From Jeotgalibacillus malaysiensis (lineage in GTDB: Bacteria; Bacillota; Bacilli; Bacillales; Jeotgalibacillaceae): a stretch of 64,000 nucleotides of DNA. The translations under genes and the position numbers were made by a program. Below are positions 34,703 through 43,609 of the stretch, in pieces. Under the pieces are notes generated by a model. It did no database searches and was not told the DNA's origin. It worked only from the letters and a program-made list of their open reading frames with translations. The stretch is from positions 259,501-323,500 of the forward strand of contig CP009416.1 in NCBI GenBank assembly GCA_000818095.1. The letters run 5' to 3'. Every line of letters begins with the position of its first letter. Position 1 is the stretch's first letter.

Positions 34703-35197
34703 ATGTTGAAAATAGTAATGAAAACAGGCTTAATAATTATTTTTTGTACATATCTATTAATTTTGACTAGATTAATTTTATTTAAATATATAATGCCTTC
34801 AGAGATTCTCGACTATTTGACTTTTAATACAGAGATTCCTTTTTATTGGCATACTCATAATTTTATCCCCCTCAAAACAATTGGAGAGTATCTATTCATA
34901 AGAGATGATTTGAATTTCAATATACGAGTTGAGAATCTTGCAGGAAACGTGATTGGATTTATGCCGTTTGGTTTCCTTCTGCCGTTGCTTTTAGAGAAAT
35001 TCCAATCGTTTAAGAAAGTGGTAATTGCTACATTTTTATTAAGCTTTGGATATGAGCTGATACAGTCGATTTTCAGACTAGGCAGCTTTGATGTAGATGA
35101 CCTTTTGTTGAATACACTGGGTGGTGGGGCTGGTTATCTGATTCTCAAGCTATTATTAATGGTTAAATACAAAACTGTAGCTACCTCATTTAAATAA
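34703..35197 (+). CDS. VanZ family protein
   Basis: 164 residues, about four helices. NFIPLKTI and LAGNVIGFMPFGFLLPLL, then FGYELIQSIFRLGSFDVDDLLLNTLGG are the VanZ pattern. VanZ-like proteins are linked to teicoplanin tolerance in enterococci but are widespread, with no resistance implied. More AT-rich than the following genes. Confidence 0.85.
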   Translation: MLKIVMKTGLIIIFCTYLLILTRLILFKYIMPSEILDYLTFNTEIPFYWHTHNFIPLKTIGEYLFIRDDLNFNIRVENLAGNVIGFMPFGFLLPLLLEKFQSFKKVVIATFLLSFGYELIQSIFRLGSFDVDDLLLNTLGGGAGYLILKLLLMVKYKTVATSFK

Positions 35198-35280
35198 TGA
35201 AAAAACATACTTAAGTTAAACGACTAAAAATGAAACTTTTCCTCTTTCTGTCACGTAATTCCAGTTAGAGGTGAAGAAAA

Positions 35281-35790
35281 ATGTATTTAAACATTCCAGA
35301 ACCGTCCCGGCCGATTTCTGCTAAAATCATCAGCATCTGGCGCTGGACGAACACAATTGGTCACACGGTAACCCTTATTATACTTGGTGCATTACTTTAT
35401 TTTGATGCAGCTTATAATTGGGTTAGCTGGATCGATAACGTGATTTACATACTAATCGGACTGATGATTGTATCCGCAGTTTTTTCTATTTTAATTGAAC
35501 CGCCATTTGTACAAAAATCCTGGCGCTATGAGATTAACGAGGAATTTGTTCAATTAAAGCACGGGCGTTTTAATCAGTATCACACACTAATCCCCATGAC
35601 AAAAGTGGAGTACGTAACGACTGACCAGGGACCTTTTTTGAGAAAGCATAACCTGTACAATTTGAAAATCGGTACCACAACATCAAGCCATAACATTCCG
35701 GCGCTTCCTAAAGAAGAAGCGATTCAGCTTAGGTCACAGATTGCCATGTTTGCAAAAGTAAAAGACATAGAAGGAGAAGAAGTGGAATGA
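35281..35790 (+). CDS. ydbS: bPH2-domain membrane protein, YdbS-like
   Basis: 169 residues. Two helices (about 25-45 and 52-72) precede a bacterial PH domain (SWRYEINEEFVQLKHGRFNQYHTLIPMTKVEYV). In B. subtilis ydbS and ydbT lie together and contribute to resistance to bacteriocins/amylolysin under SigW. Here the two genes overlap by ATGA, the same arrangement. AGAGGTGAAG precedes the ATG. Confidence 0.8.
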   Translation: MYLNIPEPSRPISAKIISIWRWTNTIGHTVTLIILGALLYFDAAYNWVSWIDNVIYILIGLMIVSAVFSILIEPPFVQKSWRYEINEEFVQLKHGRFNQYHTLIPMTKVEYVTTDQGPFLRKHNLYNLKIGTTTSSHNIPALPKEEAIQLRSQIAMFAKVKDIEGEEVE

Positions 35791-37217
35791 GTAACAATCC
35801 AAAACGTTATCACCCTTCCTGGCTGTTATTTGAATACGTGTCATTTCTAAAAAATGCGTTCTTCTTTATCTTGTTTTTATTTATCCTGCGTGGTGACGTG
35901 ATGACTGGCTGGATTTTATGGGCAAAGATCATTTTTGTCCTATTTGCAGGCTGGACAATCATCCATATTCTGCTGAAATGGTTCTTCCATACATATCAGA
36001 TCAACAACAATTCGATTGCGCTTAGAGAAGGCGTGTTTGTTAAGAATCATAGGGTCGTACCATTTGAGCGGATCCAAAACCATCAGACGAACACGAACTT
36101 TCTTCACAGACTGTTTAAGCTGACATCTTTAACGCTTGAAACCGGGACAAGTGATTCGGAATCCTCTATAAAATTTTCTGTCATCACCCATGACGAAGCG
36201 AGGATGATTCTGAAAAAGATTGAAGAACAAGATGCGATTGCTGAAGTTGATACAGAAGAGGTCTTAGAAAAGCCGAAACGTACGGTGTATTTCCGTTCAA
36301 CCAAAAGGGATACGATTAAAGCTGCGCTGACTTCATTCAGCTTTCTTGCAATTTTTCCGCTATTATCAGCAGCATATTTTCAGGTGAATGACTTTTTTGA
36401 TCTGGAAGAAACGACCCTTAGTGCATTTGAGTACTTTAAAGCGCATATTGGATTGCTGGCGTTGTTATTTATCGTTGCGATGCTCCTGTCAGTTGTCATC
36501 GGCTACATTCAAACAGTTGTAAAATACGGCAATTACGTGATTTCAGCCGATGATGAGAGGATTTATATTGAAAAAGGTGTATGGAATACATCCACTTTTT
36601 CAATTCAAAAAGATAAGGTTCAGGCAATTAAAATTGAGCAGCCACTGATCAAACGGCTGCTGAATATGGTTGAAATCAAGCTGATCAGTGCCGGGGGGTT
36701 AGGGGAGGAAAAACTTGAAACAAATGCCCTTTATCCTTTTATGGCAAAGCATGAAGCTTATGCGCTCGTGAATACTCTTTTACCTGCCTATCATATTGAA
36801 GAAGAAATGAAGCGGCTGCCAAAGAAAGTGCTTTTTCTTAAGCTGCTTACACCATACTATGGCACGCTGATTGTTGGAGGAGTCCTCTTCTTTTTCCAGC
36901 GTGAATGGCTATGGGTCACAGGTGTCGTTTTTGTTCTGGCAATTCTCTCCCGTATCCTGGACTACCTGTTTACAAGCTACCTGCGCCACGGTGAATTCAT
37001 CCAGACAAGAAAAGGTGGTTTCTCAAACGAAACGTTACTGACGCGGAGAGCACGGATTGAAGAAATAGAAGTACAGCATTCCTGGATTCAGCGGAAATTT
37101 GACGTCGCATCTTTAAAATTTTCGAATCGAGCAAAGCCGGTGTTTGTGAGTGAGCTGGCTTATTTGCCGAAAGAGGATGTTGCTGCTTTTTATGTGTGGT
37201 ATGGGGAGCGGAAGTGA
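35787..37217 (+). CDS. ydbT: bPH2-domain membrane protein, YdbT-like
   Basis: 476 residues. Three bPH2 domains interleaved with helix pairs: (1) INNNSIALREGVFVKNHRVVPFERIQN, (2) VISADDERIYIEKGVW ... SIQKDKVQAIKIEQP, and (3) IQTRKGGFSNETLLTRRARIEEIEVQHSW. Partner of YdbS; a membrane complex is likely. Starts within the ydbS stop. Confidence 0.85.
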   Translation: MSNNPKRYHPSWLLFEYVSFLKNAFFFILFLFILRGDVMTGWILWAKIIFVLFAGWTIIHILLKWFFHTYQINNNSIALREGVFVKNHRVVPFERIQNHQTNTNFLHRLFKLTSLTLETGTSDSESSIKFSVITHDEARMILKKIEEQDAIAEVDTEEVLEKPKRTVYFRSTKRDTIKAALTSFSFLAIFPLLSAAYFQVNDFFDLEETTLSAFEYFKAHIGLLALLFIVAMLLSVVIGYIQTVVKYGNYVISADDERIYIEKGVWNTSTFSIQKDKVQAIKIEQPLIKRLLNMVEIKLISAGGLGEEKLETNALYPFMAKHEAYALVNTLLPAYHIEEEMKRLPKKVLFLKLLTPYYGTLIVGGVLFFFQREWLWVTGVVFVLAILSRILDYLFTSYLRHGEFIQTRKGGFSNETLLTRRARIEEIEVQHSWIQRKFDVASLKFSNRAKPVFVSELAYLPKEDVAAFYVWYGERK

Positions 37218-37286
37218 TATAAATGTCTCGTCTCTTGTAGGAAAACTGGATGGGTTTTTTAGGGTTTCAGTGGGGAGAGGGTTTAA

Positions 37287-37745
37287 GTGGTCGAATTAAT
37301 AATAGGATATGCAGTTGCACTTTTCATTTTTCAACCCATTAATGTTCTGATTCATGAAGTTGGGCACGCTTCATTTGCGAAGATGTTTGGCGGAAAGGTC
37401 CAAAAGGTTGAAATCGGTATTGGAGACCCTTTTTTCTCTTTAGGTAAGTACATACAGGTAAACAAAGCATTTTTTATGATGGGGGCGCTCCATTATGATA
37501 ATAATCTTAATCAACAGCGTCACAAGGTGAGGTTGTCATTAGTGGCTTTAGGTGGTGTCTTATTTAATCTGCTTACCATTGTAATGTTTATCTGTTTCAA
37601 GGTCTATACCGGACATCAGCACTTTTTGGATGGATACTTTTTGGGTTTTACTGCTGTATTGATCATTTCGGCACTCATTCCGGTTACTTATTCAACTGGA
37701 TATGACAGTGATGGAAAATGGCTGTTGGATATATGGAAGAGGTAA
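37287..37745 (+). CDS. M50-like membrane metalloprotease homologue
   Basis: 152 residues. Helix 1 carries LIHEVGHASFAKMFGG, the HExxH zinc motif of site-2-type or M50-like proteins, within a membrane segment; helices follow at about 83-105 and 115-133. It lacks a PDZ domain and a clear second LDG motif, but a possible D-x-D at YDSDGKW lies near the end. GGGGAGAGG precedes GTG 37287. Substrate unknown. Confidence 0.7.
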   Translation: MVELIIGYAVALFIFQPINVLIHEVGHASFAKMFGGKVQKVEIGIGDPFFSLGKYIQVNKAFFMMGALHYDNNLNQQRHKVRLSLVALGGVLFNLLTIVMFICFKVYTGHQHFLDGYFLGFTAVLIISALIPVTYSTGYDSDGKWLLDIWKR

Positions 37746-37776
37746 ATGATAGTAACCTCACTTTAAGCTAATAAAA

Positions 37777-37825
37777 AGTAACCACCCTCCGCTGACGTCC
37801 AAGTAAGCAGGGTAGTTACTATTTT
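37777..37825 (+). terminator. Terminator-like hairpin
   Basis: AGTAACCACCCT / AGGGTAGTTACT, 12-bp stem with one mismatch, 20-base loop, followed by ATTTTC. Follows the M50-like gene; the remaining ~180 bases to the GNAT gene show nothing else. Confidence 0.6.
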
Positions 37826-38005
37826 CTAACACTCTTTTACTGGTCAACCGCACATCATGCGAATCTCAGCTGCATTGACTGGGTGTTGATCGCACTTCGT
37901 CTTTTTATTATATTCTCAATTTATCATAATTATTTGGATTTTACACTTCTCTGTAAATCGAACTTATTTGAATATAGCTAAAAAACAAAATAGGAGTTGG
38001 TCCAT

Positions 38006-38509
38006 TTGTTAATCAGAGAAATAGAAACAAAAGACGCAGAAAACTTCAGGCTGCTGATCCAGCAGGTAGAAAGTCAGTCTGAATTCATGATGATGGAATC
38101 GGGAGAACGCCAAACAACGTCTGAACAGCAATTAAGGCAGATTGAAAGTCTTAAAAAGCAAGCGAACTCAACTGTGCTTGTCGCGGAAGACGAGGACCAG
38201 CTTACTGGCTATTTGTTCGCGATTGGCGGAAGTTCGAGACGCAACAGTCATGCTGCATATCTTGTGATTGGCATTCTGACGGAATACAGAGCCAAAGGAG
38301 TTGGCACTCAGTTATTTCAGCAGTTGGAAAAGTGGGCTGCTGCACAGGGGATTTCAAGACTTGAATTAACAGTTGTTATAGAGAATGAAGCAGGTCTCGC
38401 GCTTTATAAAAAGCAGGGGTTCGAAGTTGAAGGAACGAAGAGGCAGTCACTGAAGATTAACGGAAGTCTGGTTGATGAATATTATATGTCGAAGCTTCTT
38501 TATACATAA
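38006..38509 (+). CDS. GNAT family N-acetyltransferase
   Basis: 167 residues, full-length GNAT. LVIGILTEYRAKGVGTQLFQQLEKWA (about 84-109) has the acetyl-CoA loop, and ENEAGLALYKKQGFEVEG is the C-terminal signature. RimI-like; substrate unknown. TTG 38006 is 9 bases from TAGGAG, which makes it a better start than TTG 37997. A periodic array follows directly. Confidence 0.85.
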   Translation: MLIREIETKDAENFRLLIQQVESQSEFMMMESGERQTTSEQQLRQIESLKKQANSTVLVAEDEDQLTGYLFAIGGSSRRNSHAAYLVIGILTEYRAKGVGTQLFQQLEKWAAAQGISRLELTVVIENEAGLALYKKQGFEVEGTKRQSLKINGSLVDEYYMSKLLYT

Positions 38510-38535
38510 GGAGTAACTTTTGCTGGCAGTTCGGC

Positions 38536-38660
38536 GGAATCAGGGGTGATGGAATTACATTCACAGGTGACGGAATTAACTTGTTAGCTGAAGGGATTCT
38601 GTGTCTGAATGAATAAAATGAGCACTGCCGGACAGCTGCTGAAGGAATTAATTTCGATTT
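38536..38660. repeat. 21-bp periodic array, GGAATT class (left part, cut by IS)
   Basis: Cores TGATGGAATTA, TGACGGAATTA and TGAAGGGATT start exactly 21 bases apart (GGAAT at 38551, 38572; GGGAT at 38593), with an earlier copy at 38536 and a later one at 38644. The ~11 bases between cores are not conserved. It continues at 40206 beyond the IS. Confidence 0.75.
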
Positions 38661-38747
38661 CTTTCTAGCCCCCTTAATACCTTGGACACGAATTGATGTT
38701 GGATTTACACTGATATCAAACGACTCCACAGGAAAGGGGGCACTTTT

Positions 38748-39059
38748 ATGCGAAAGAAGGTTCAGGCTTTTGAAGAGATCAAAAAGAAATATGTCCGAAT
38801 GGCACTCGAGACCAACAAGATCGTCACAACTGCCAAGACAGCAGGCGTTCATCGTAGTACTTTGACTGCTTGGATGAATGAGTATGGAGATGAAGTCCGA
38901 GAAGAGATGGAGGCGGAGGTGGAATCAGGGGAAGTTCTTCCTCTTGAAAAATCGGGTGACTATTACAAGCAGCAGTACGAACGAGCGATGCGTCTGCTTG
39001 GTGAGAAAGAGTTGGAAATCGCGGTCTTAAAAGACCTTGTAAAAAAAAGACCTTACTAA
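38748..39059 (+). CDS. IS3-family transposase OrfA
   Basis: 103 residues: an N-terminal helix-turn-helix (KIVTTAKTAGVHRSTLTAWMNE) and a C-terminal leucine-zipper-like helix (RAMRLLGEKELEIAVLKDLVKK). An A8 run followed by G at 39041-39049 near its end is a likely -1 slippery site that would fuse it to OrfB. AAAGGGGG is the ribosome site. Confidence 0.85.
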   Translation: MRKKVQAFEEIKKKYVRMALETNKIVTTAKTAGVHRSTLTAWMNEYGDEVREEMEAEVESGEVLPLEKSGDYYKQQYERAMRLLGEKELEIAVLKDLVKKRPY

Positions 39060-39067
39060 TATCAGAA

Positions 39068-40012
39068 ATGCATGAGATCGCAAAACAATGGATCGACCAA
39101 GGCTTCCAGGCTAAGAGAGTTCTTTCAATACTCGGACTTGGCCGCTCGACCTACTACTATCAATTGATGATGGGAGGGAACATCCAGATGAAGAAGAGAG
39201 GACGACCCTTTCCAGGGGTCTCATACACTTTAGATGGCACGCCAGTCTCTGATGAAGAGATTAAAGAGTTTCTCTGTGAGTTCAGCGAAGACGATTTGAT
39301 CGGAGGTCTAGGCTATCGAAAGTGGGGTATCCTCTTGAGGACAGAGAGGAAGTTAGTGATCAATGCCAAAAAAGTCTATCGACTTTGTAAGGAGCTCGGC
39401 GTATTAAAAAAACGAAGTAAGACCAACCGTCCTAAGCGCCAACTCGCGAGAAACCGGAGCGTGACAGCCGTTAACCAACTTTGGCAGATGGACATCAAAT
39501 ATGTCCCCTTAAAAGAAGCTGGGTTCTTTCTGATGACGTGTAACGTTATCGATGTCTACGACCGACAGATCGTCGGGTATTATTGCGGAAGGACCTGCAG
39601 GTCTGAAGACGTAATGCGGACGGTGATGAAAGCCATCTTACGACGCAAGGTGCATCTGAAGCCAGGGAGTGGTGAGCAGAAACTGATCATCCGTACAGAC
39701 AATGGACCACAGTTTATCAGTCACAGTTTTGCGAAATATTGCGCGTTTCATGGTCTTTACCATGAGCGTATACCGAATGCATCTCCCAACCTGAATGCCT
39801 TTATCGAGTCATATCACAGCCAGTTACAACGTGAGTGTATAGTTCGTCACGAGGTTGAGCTGGTGACGTTCGATCATGCGATATACTATATCAACGACTA
39901 TGTGAAATTTTACAACGAACGCAGACCGCACGGCAGCCTTGGCAATCTGTCACCGAAGAAATTCTTCGAAGCAGTTAAAAACAATTGTACTGCCTTCTCA
40001 ATCAATCTCTAG
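39068..40012 (+). CDS. IS3-family transposase OrfB (DDE integrase core)
   Basis: 314 residues. HTH_21-type GGLGYRKWGILLR region, then an rve catalytic core with WQMDIKYV (first D), IIRTDNGPQFIS (second D) and NAFIESYHSQLQRE (E). It lies in the -1 frame relative to OrfA. That frame is open through the A8 run, so a 400-residue OrfAB fusion is expected by programmed frameshifting. Confidence 0.9.
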   Translation: MHEIAKQWIDQGFQAKRVLSILGLGRSTYYYQLMMGGNIQMKKRGRPFPGVSYTLDGTPVSDEEIKEFLCEFSEDDLIGGLGYRKWGILLRTERKLVINAKKVYRLCKELGVLKKRSKTNRPKRQLARNRSVTAVNQLWQMDIKYVPLKEAGFFLMTCNVIDVYDRQIVGYYCGRTCRSEDVMRTVMKAILRRKVHLKPGSGEQKLIIRTDNGPQFISHSFAKYCAFHGLYHERIPNASPNLNAFIESYHSQLQRECIVRHEVELVTFDHAIYYINDYVKFYNERRPHGSLGNLSPKKFFEAVKNNCTAFSINL

Positions 40013-40205
40013 GAGATGATTGTATCTGGTCAAGCGATGATAATGGCTGATCACTGTGAGGTCAGCCTTAAAAAACCTTCTCTGATCACCTAAGTACGAA
40101 GACAAGGCCGTTGAAGCCTTAGTACCAAGTTTTATCATCAGTTTGGAATGTGCTAAAATTCTTTCAACAACAAAACAAATCGTGTCCAACATTAGGGGGC
40201 CGAAC

Positions 40206-40300
40206 CGATTTTGAGCGAATCATTTCAGGATTGAAGGAATCAACAGGCAATCTGAAGGAATAACTTTCAAATTGATGGAATTCCAACAGCGTTCCAAAGC
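40206..40300. repeat. 21-bp periodic array, GGAATT class (right part)
   Basis: Units TGAGCGAATC, TGAAGGAATC, TGAAGGAATA and TGATGGAATT start 20-21 bases apart (cores at 40216, 40236, 40257, 40277). Right-hand continuation of the array at 38536, separated by the IS. Confidence 0.75.
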
Positions 40301-40364
40301 CGCCCCTCATCCCGCTCCAGCCAATAAAATGATTACTAAAAACCACCCAGGGAGGTACTTCATC

Positions 40365-41378
40365 ATGATCCAATATCCAACACTACATAAACCAGCAACC
40401 ATAGGCGTCACAGCCCTATCATCCGGTGTACCTGAAGCGCTGCATCCTCTATTAAAAGGCGCGGAAAAGCAGCTTCAGAAGAATGAATACCAGCTGATCT
40501 TAGGAGAAACGGCCTGGACCCAGCATAAAGCAAAGTCAGCCCCTGCAGACGTGCGGGCAAAAGAATTCCACTCAATCATACAAAATGAAAAAGTTGATCT
40601 CATTATCCCGCCATGGGGAGGCGAGCTCCTGGTTGAAACGCTTGAGCACCTTGATTTTGACCTGATCCCCCCGAAATGGATCATCGGCTATTCAGATACA
40701 AGCGTCCTGCTACTTGCGATCACGTTGACGAAAGGGATCGCAACCGCTCACGGAACAAATCTTGTTGATCTGAGAGGAGAGTCTATGGATGCAACGACAG
40801 CGATGTGGGAAGAGGTACTCCTTACAAAAGCAGGTGAGTCTGTCACGCAGCATTCATCACCCCTTTATCAAAAAGAATGGGATTTTGAAAATCCGACGCC
40901 GCATATTTTCGATTTAACAGAAAAGACCGATTGGAAAACCGTGTCCGGAAATCCGGAGACGTTGAAGGGACGTCTGCTTGGTGGTTGTGTAGATGTGATC
41001 AGACATTTGGTTGGCACACCTTTTGGTGATGTAGCTGCTTTCCGTAAAACATTTAATCAAAACGAGCCAATTCTCTGGTTTTTTGAAAACTGTGAGTTGT
41101 CAACGACTAACCTGAAGCGCTCGCTTGTGCAGATGAAGCTTGCCGGATGGTTTGAACATTGCTCAGGGATCCTTTTTGGCAGAAGTGACGCGAATCATGA
41201 GATTGATGGATATACCGTAGAGGATGTATATCAGGATCTTGCAGAAGAACTGCAGGTTCCGATTGTTTATGACGTTGACTGCGGTCACGTTCCGCCTCAG
41301 ATTACATTTATCAATGGGGCTTATGCTGTGGTGGAAGTGCAGAATGGCAAAGGGAAAGTTGTACAGTATTTCAGGTGA
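40365..41378 (+). CDS. S66 family LD-carboxypeptidase, MccF-like
   Basis: 337 residues. The nucleophile elbow IIGYSDTS puts Ser near residue 110. FFENCE supplies the catalytic Glu region and VDCGHVPPQ the catalytic His. S66 enzymes trim muropeptides (LdcA) or inactivate microcin C-type antibiotics (MccF). The length and FENCE motif favour the MccF group, whose members are common in Bacillus without a linked microcin. GGGAGGT precedes ATG 40365; 31 in-frame codons upstream are within the repeat array. Confidence 0.85.
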   Translation: MIQYPTLHKPATIGVTALSSGVPEALHPLLKGAEKQLQKNEYQLILGETAWTQHKAKSAPADVRAKEFHSIIQNEKVDLIIPPWGGELLVETLEHLDFDLIPPKWIIGYSDTSVLLLAITLTKGIATAHGTNLVDLRGESMDATTAMWEEVLLTKAGESVTQHSSPLYQKEWDFENPTPHIFDLTEKTDWKTVSGNPETLKGRLLGGCVDVIRHLVGTPFGDVAAFRKTFNQNEPILWFFENCELSTTNLKRSLVQMKLAGWFEHCSGILFGRSDANHEIDGYTVEDVYQDLAEELQVPIVYDVDCGHVPPQITFINGAYAVVEVQNGKGKVVQYFR

Positions 41379-41434
41379 AATAGAAGAAAAGGTTAGAAAA
41401 AGGGGTTGCATGAGCCAGATAAGATCGATTTGAG

Positions 41435-41905
41435 ATGAGTCATATGAATGTTAAGTTTTGGACAGTCTGTATGGTGCAGGATGGAGATGCTGTACTGTTA
41501 CTTGATCGACAGCACGATAATCAAAAAGGTTTTATCCCTCCCGGCGGCAAAGTTGAATTTCCAGAAAGCTTTACAGCTTCCGCGATCAGAGAGGTAAAAG
41601 AAGAAACAGGACTAGCAGTAAGTGACCTCGTTTATAAGGGGCTTTATAAATATGTTAACCCTGAGAAAAATGACCGGTATATGATTTTTAACTATATTTC
41701 CAACAGCTTTGCCGGGGAATTGCTGAAGGATGCCCCTGAAGGTAAACCTGTGTGGGTACCAATTGAAGATGCCTGTCAGCTTCCAATGATGGGCTCCATT
41801 AAAAAAAGGTTTCCTTTGTTTTTTGAAGAAGGGACTTTTGAGATTCAGGTGGAATGGGACAATGAAAGGGATCAGGAAGGGAAAGTGACGGTGAGGAGGA
41901 CATGA
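41435..41905 (+). CDS. Nudix hydrolase, MutT/8-oxo-dGTPase-like
   Basis: 156 residues. Nudix box GGKVEFPESFTASAIREV and KEETGL at about 38-60, complete. N-terminal WTVCMVQDGDAVLLLDR and PPGG are typical of MutT/YjhB-like enzymes. No good ribosome site is visible; ATG 41435 and ATG 41444 are both possible. 16 bases upstream of the next gene. Confidence 0.8.
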   Translation: MSHMNVKFWTVCMVQDGDAVLLLDRQHDNQKGFIPPGGKVEFPESFTASAIREVKEETGLAVSDLVYKGLYKYVNPEKNDRYMIFNYISNSFAGELLKDAPEGKPVWVPIEDACQLPMMGSIKKRFPLFFEEGTFEIQVEWDNERDQEGKVTVRRT

Positions 41906-41921
41906 ATTGTCTGGAGAAGTG

Positions 41922-42308
41922 ATGAAATTCTACATAGCTTCAGGATTTATCAATAAAGAGAAAGTCCAATATGTTGGTCAGCACCTGCTTAAGCAGGGCT
42001 ATCAACTGACTTATGACTGGACGGTCAATGAAAGAGCTTCAACCCTTGAAGAACTGCAGTCGATTGGTCAAAAAGAAAAAGATGCAGTCATTGAAGCGGA
42101 TTTTCTTGTCGTACTGCTTCCTGGAGGCAAAGGAACTCACATTGAGATGGGGATCGCGCTTGGTCACGGTAAGCAGGTTTTTCTTTATTCACCTGATGAA
42201 GCTGTGAGCAATCTTGGGACGACGAGTACGTTTTATCATTTGCCGGAAGTGAAGAAATGTTTTGGGACATTAGATGAATTGATTGACACAATTATTGAAA
42301 ATAGCTAA
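41922..42308 (+). CDS. Nucleoside 2-deoxyribosyltransferase-like protein
   Basis: 128 residues. MKFYIASGF at the start, DADFLVVLLPGGKGTHIEMGIALG in the middle (Glu nucleophile context) match the deoxyribosyltransferase/MTH-like fold, which cleaves or exchanges N-glycosidic bonds of nucleosides. Placed with a Nudix enzyme, hinting at nucleotide clean-up. ATG 41922 follows CTGGAG at 8 bases. Confidence 0.7.
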   Translation: MKFYIASGFINKEKVQYVGQHLLKQGYQLTYDWTVNERASTLEELQSIGQKEKDAVIEADFLVVLLPGGKGTHIEMGIALGHGKQVFLYSPDEAVSNLGTTSTFYHLPEVKKCFGTLDELIDTIIENS

Positions 42309-42352
42309 GTCACAAACAAAGTCTACATGTAGAATGTCAGGAGGCTCTTCAG

Positions 42353-43054
42353 TTGAACAGACTCAAATACATCAGAAGCGAAGAAAAGAAATACCATGAT
42401 TATTGCTATGATAACTATAAATTATTCGAGCAGGGATCATGGCTTTATAAGCCTGTTCAGACAGTGATGGAGCTGCTCCCGCTCATCAAGAAAGATCACC
42501 CGCTGATTTTGGATCTCGGCTGTGGCGTTGGCAGAAACAGTATTCCGATTGCACAGGCAGTCAAATCGAATAATGGAAAAGTTGTATGCGTGGATTTGCT
42601 GGACTCAGCGATTGAAAAGCTGGATGCATACCGTAAAGAGTTCGGTATTGAGGAGGAAATTGAGCTGCATCAGGAGGACATAGGTCAATATCAAATCAGC
42701 AGTGAGAAATATGATTTAATCGTTGCGGTTTCAGCACTTGAGCACACGGCTTCTGAAAAAGAGTTTGAAGAAGTCTTAAATCGGATGGTAAATGGTACAA
42801 AGCAGGATGGTATCAACTGCCTGATCGTTAACTCAGACATGACAGAAACCGACCTTGCAACTGGAAAAGAGCTGGATGCATTGATGGAAGTGAATCTCTC
42901 CACACCCGCCATGATGGACAAACTCGAGCGTGCATTTACAGAGTGGGAAGTGCTCCGTGAGCTGGTCAAACCGCTTGCATACGAGATTGTTCGTGGAGAA
43001 AGAAAGGTTTTGCTTGAGACGAATGCGATTACGTATGTGGTAAGGAAGAATTAA
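42353..43054 (+). CDS. Class I SAM-dependent methyltransferase (TehB/UbiE-like)
   Basis: 233 residues. LILDLGCGVGRNSIPIAQ (motif I, about 51-68), VVCVDLLDSAIEKL (motif II) and YDLIVAVSALEHT (motif IV). Small-molecule or tellurite-type methyltransferases have this fold; the substrate is unknown. TTG start after AGGAGG at 9 bases. The stop directly abuts a degraded acetyltransferase gene. Confidence 0.85.
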   Translation: MNRLKYIRSEEKKYHDYCYDNYKLFEQGSWLYKPVQTVMELLPLIKKDHPLILDLGCGVGRNSIPIAQAVKSNNGKVVCVDLLDSAIEKLDAYRKEFGIEEEIELHQEDIGQYQISSEKYDLIVAVSALEHTASEKEFEEVLNRMVNGTKQDGINCLIVNSDMTETDLATGKELDALMEVNLSTPAMMDKLERAFTEWEVLRELVKPLAYEIVRGERKVLLETNAITYVVRKN

Positions 43055-43193
43055 ATGATTAAAAATATTAATGTAACAGATATTAAAATCGCAGAAGAAG
43101 TGCTTCAGCTACAGTTTTCTTCTTATAAAATTGAAGCTGACATCATTGGTTATCATGACTTGCGCCATTAAAAGATACAGCCGCTGACCTGAC
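43055..43193 (+). pseudogene. N-terminal fragment of a GNAT acetyltransferase, frameshifted
   Basis: ATG 43055 begins a GNAT-like N-terminus (MIKNINVTDIKIAEEVLQLQ...ADIIGYHDL). A missing C at about 43165 shifts PLKDTAADL into the next frame. The gene then stops and Nudix sequence begins, so at least ~100 codons of the acetyltransferase are deleted. The MT stop TAA and this ATG are adjacent, so it was once translationally coupled. Confidence 0.7.
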
Positions 43194-43544
43194 GCATTGA
43201 TTCGCGAAGTAAGAGAAGAAACTGGTTACATCAACTGTAATGTTAAAGAAAAAGCTGGGGTAGTAATTGAGCGGAGAGTTGATGAATATACCACTGATAC
43301 ATTATTTGAAATGACTTCACACTATTATATTTGTGAACTATTAAACGAAGAAAAAGTGCCCCAGCAGTTAGATGAATACGAGTCCATACTGAATTTTACG
43401 CCAAAATGGGTTTCTGTAGAGGAAGCTATTACGCAAAACTCAAATCTAATCAAATCATTCGAGAAAAATAGTTGGCTGCAACGTGAAACGTTTGTCTTAA
43501 AAGAGATTCAAAACAGTTTAGTTACAGATGAAATGCTTTTATAA
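43194..43544 (+). pseudogene. C-terminal part of a Nudix hydrolase lacking its N-terminus
   Basis: The reading frame enters mid-Nudix box (ALIREVREETGY) and continues to a normal end. The first ~40 residues, including the GG and first Glu of the box, are missing. The only start is TTG 43197 without a ribosome site. The junction with the GNAT fragment at about 43193 marks a deletion that fused two genes' remains. Confidence 0.75.
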
Positions 43545-43609
43545 GCGTGTATGTCCTGCGGTGGGAATAAAATATATGAAGATACACTGGAAAGTAATAT
43601 AGCGTAAAG

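Larger units (their letters stand above)
38661..40205 (+). mobile_element. IS3-family insertion sequence, 1545 bp, with 6-bp target duplication
   Basis: Two overlapping-frame transposase genes lie between imperfect terminal inverted repeats (GCCCCCT..AAT and TTGGACACGAWTTG in both ends). CGATTT occurs on both sides (38655-38660 and 40206-40211). Joining the flanks with one copy of CGATTT restores the 21-bp phase of the host array, which fixes the element's ends. The element looks intact. Confidence 0.85.

Noticed and set aside
40272-40364. N-terminal extension of the S66 peptidase
   Set aside because: The extension is encoded by the repeat array; ATG 40365 has a ribosome site and matches family length.
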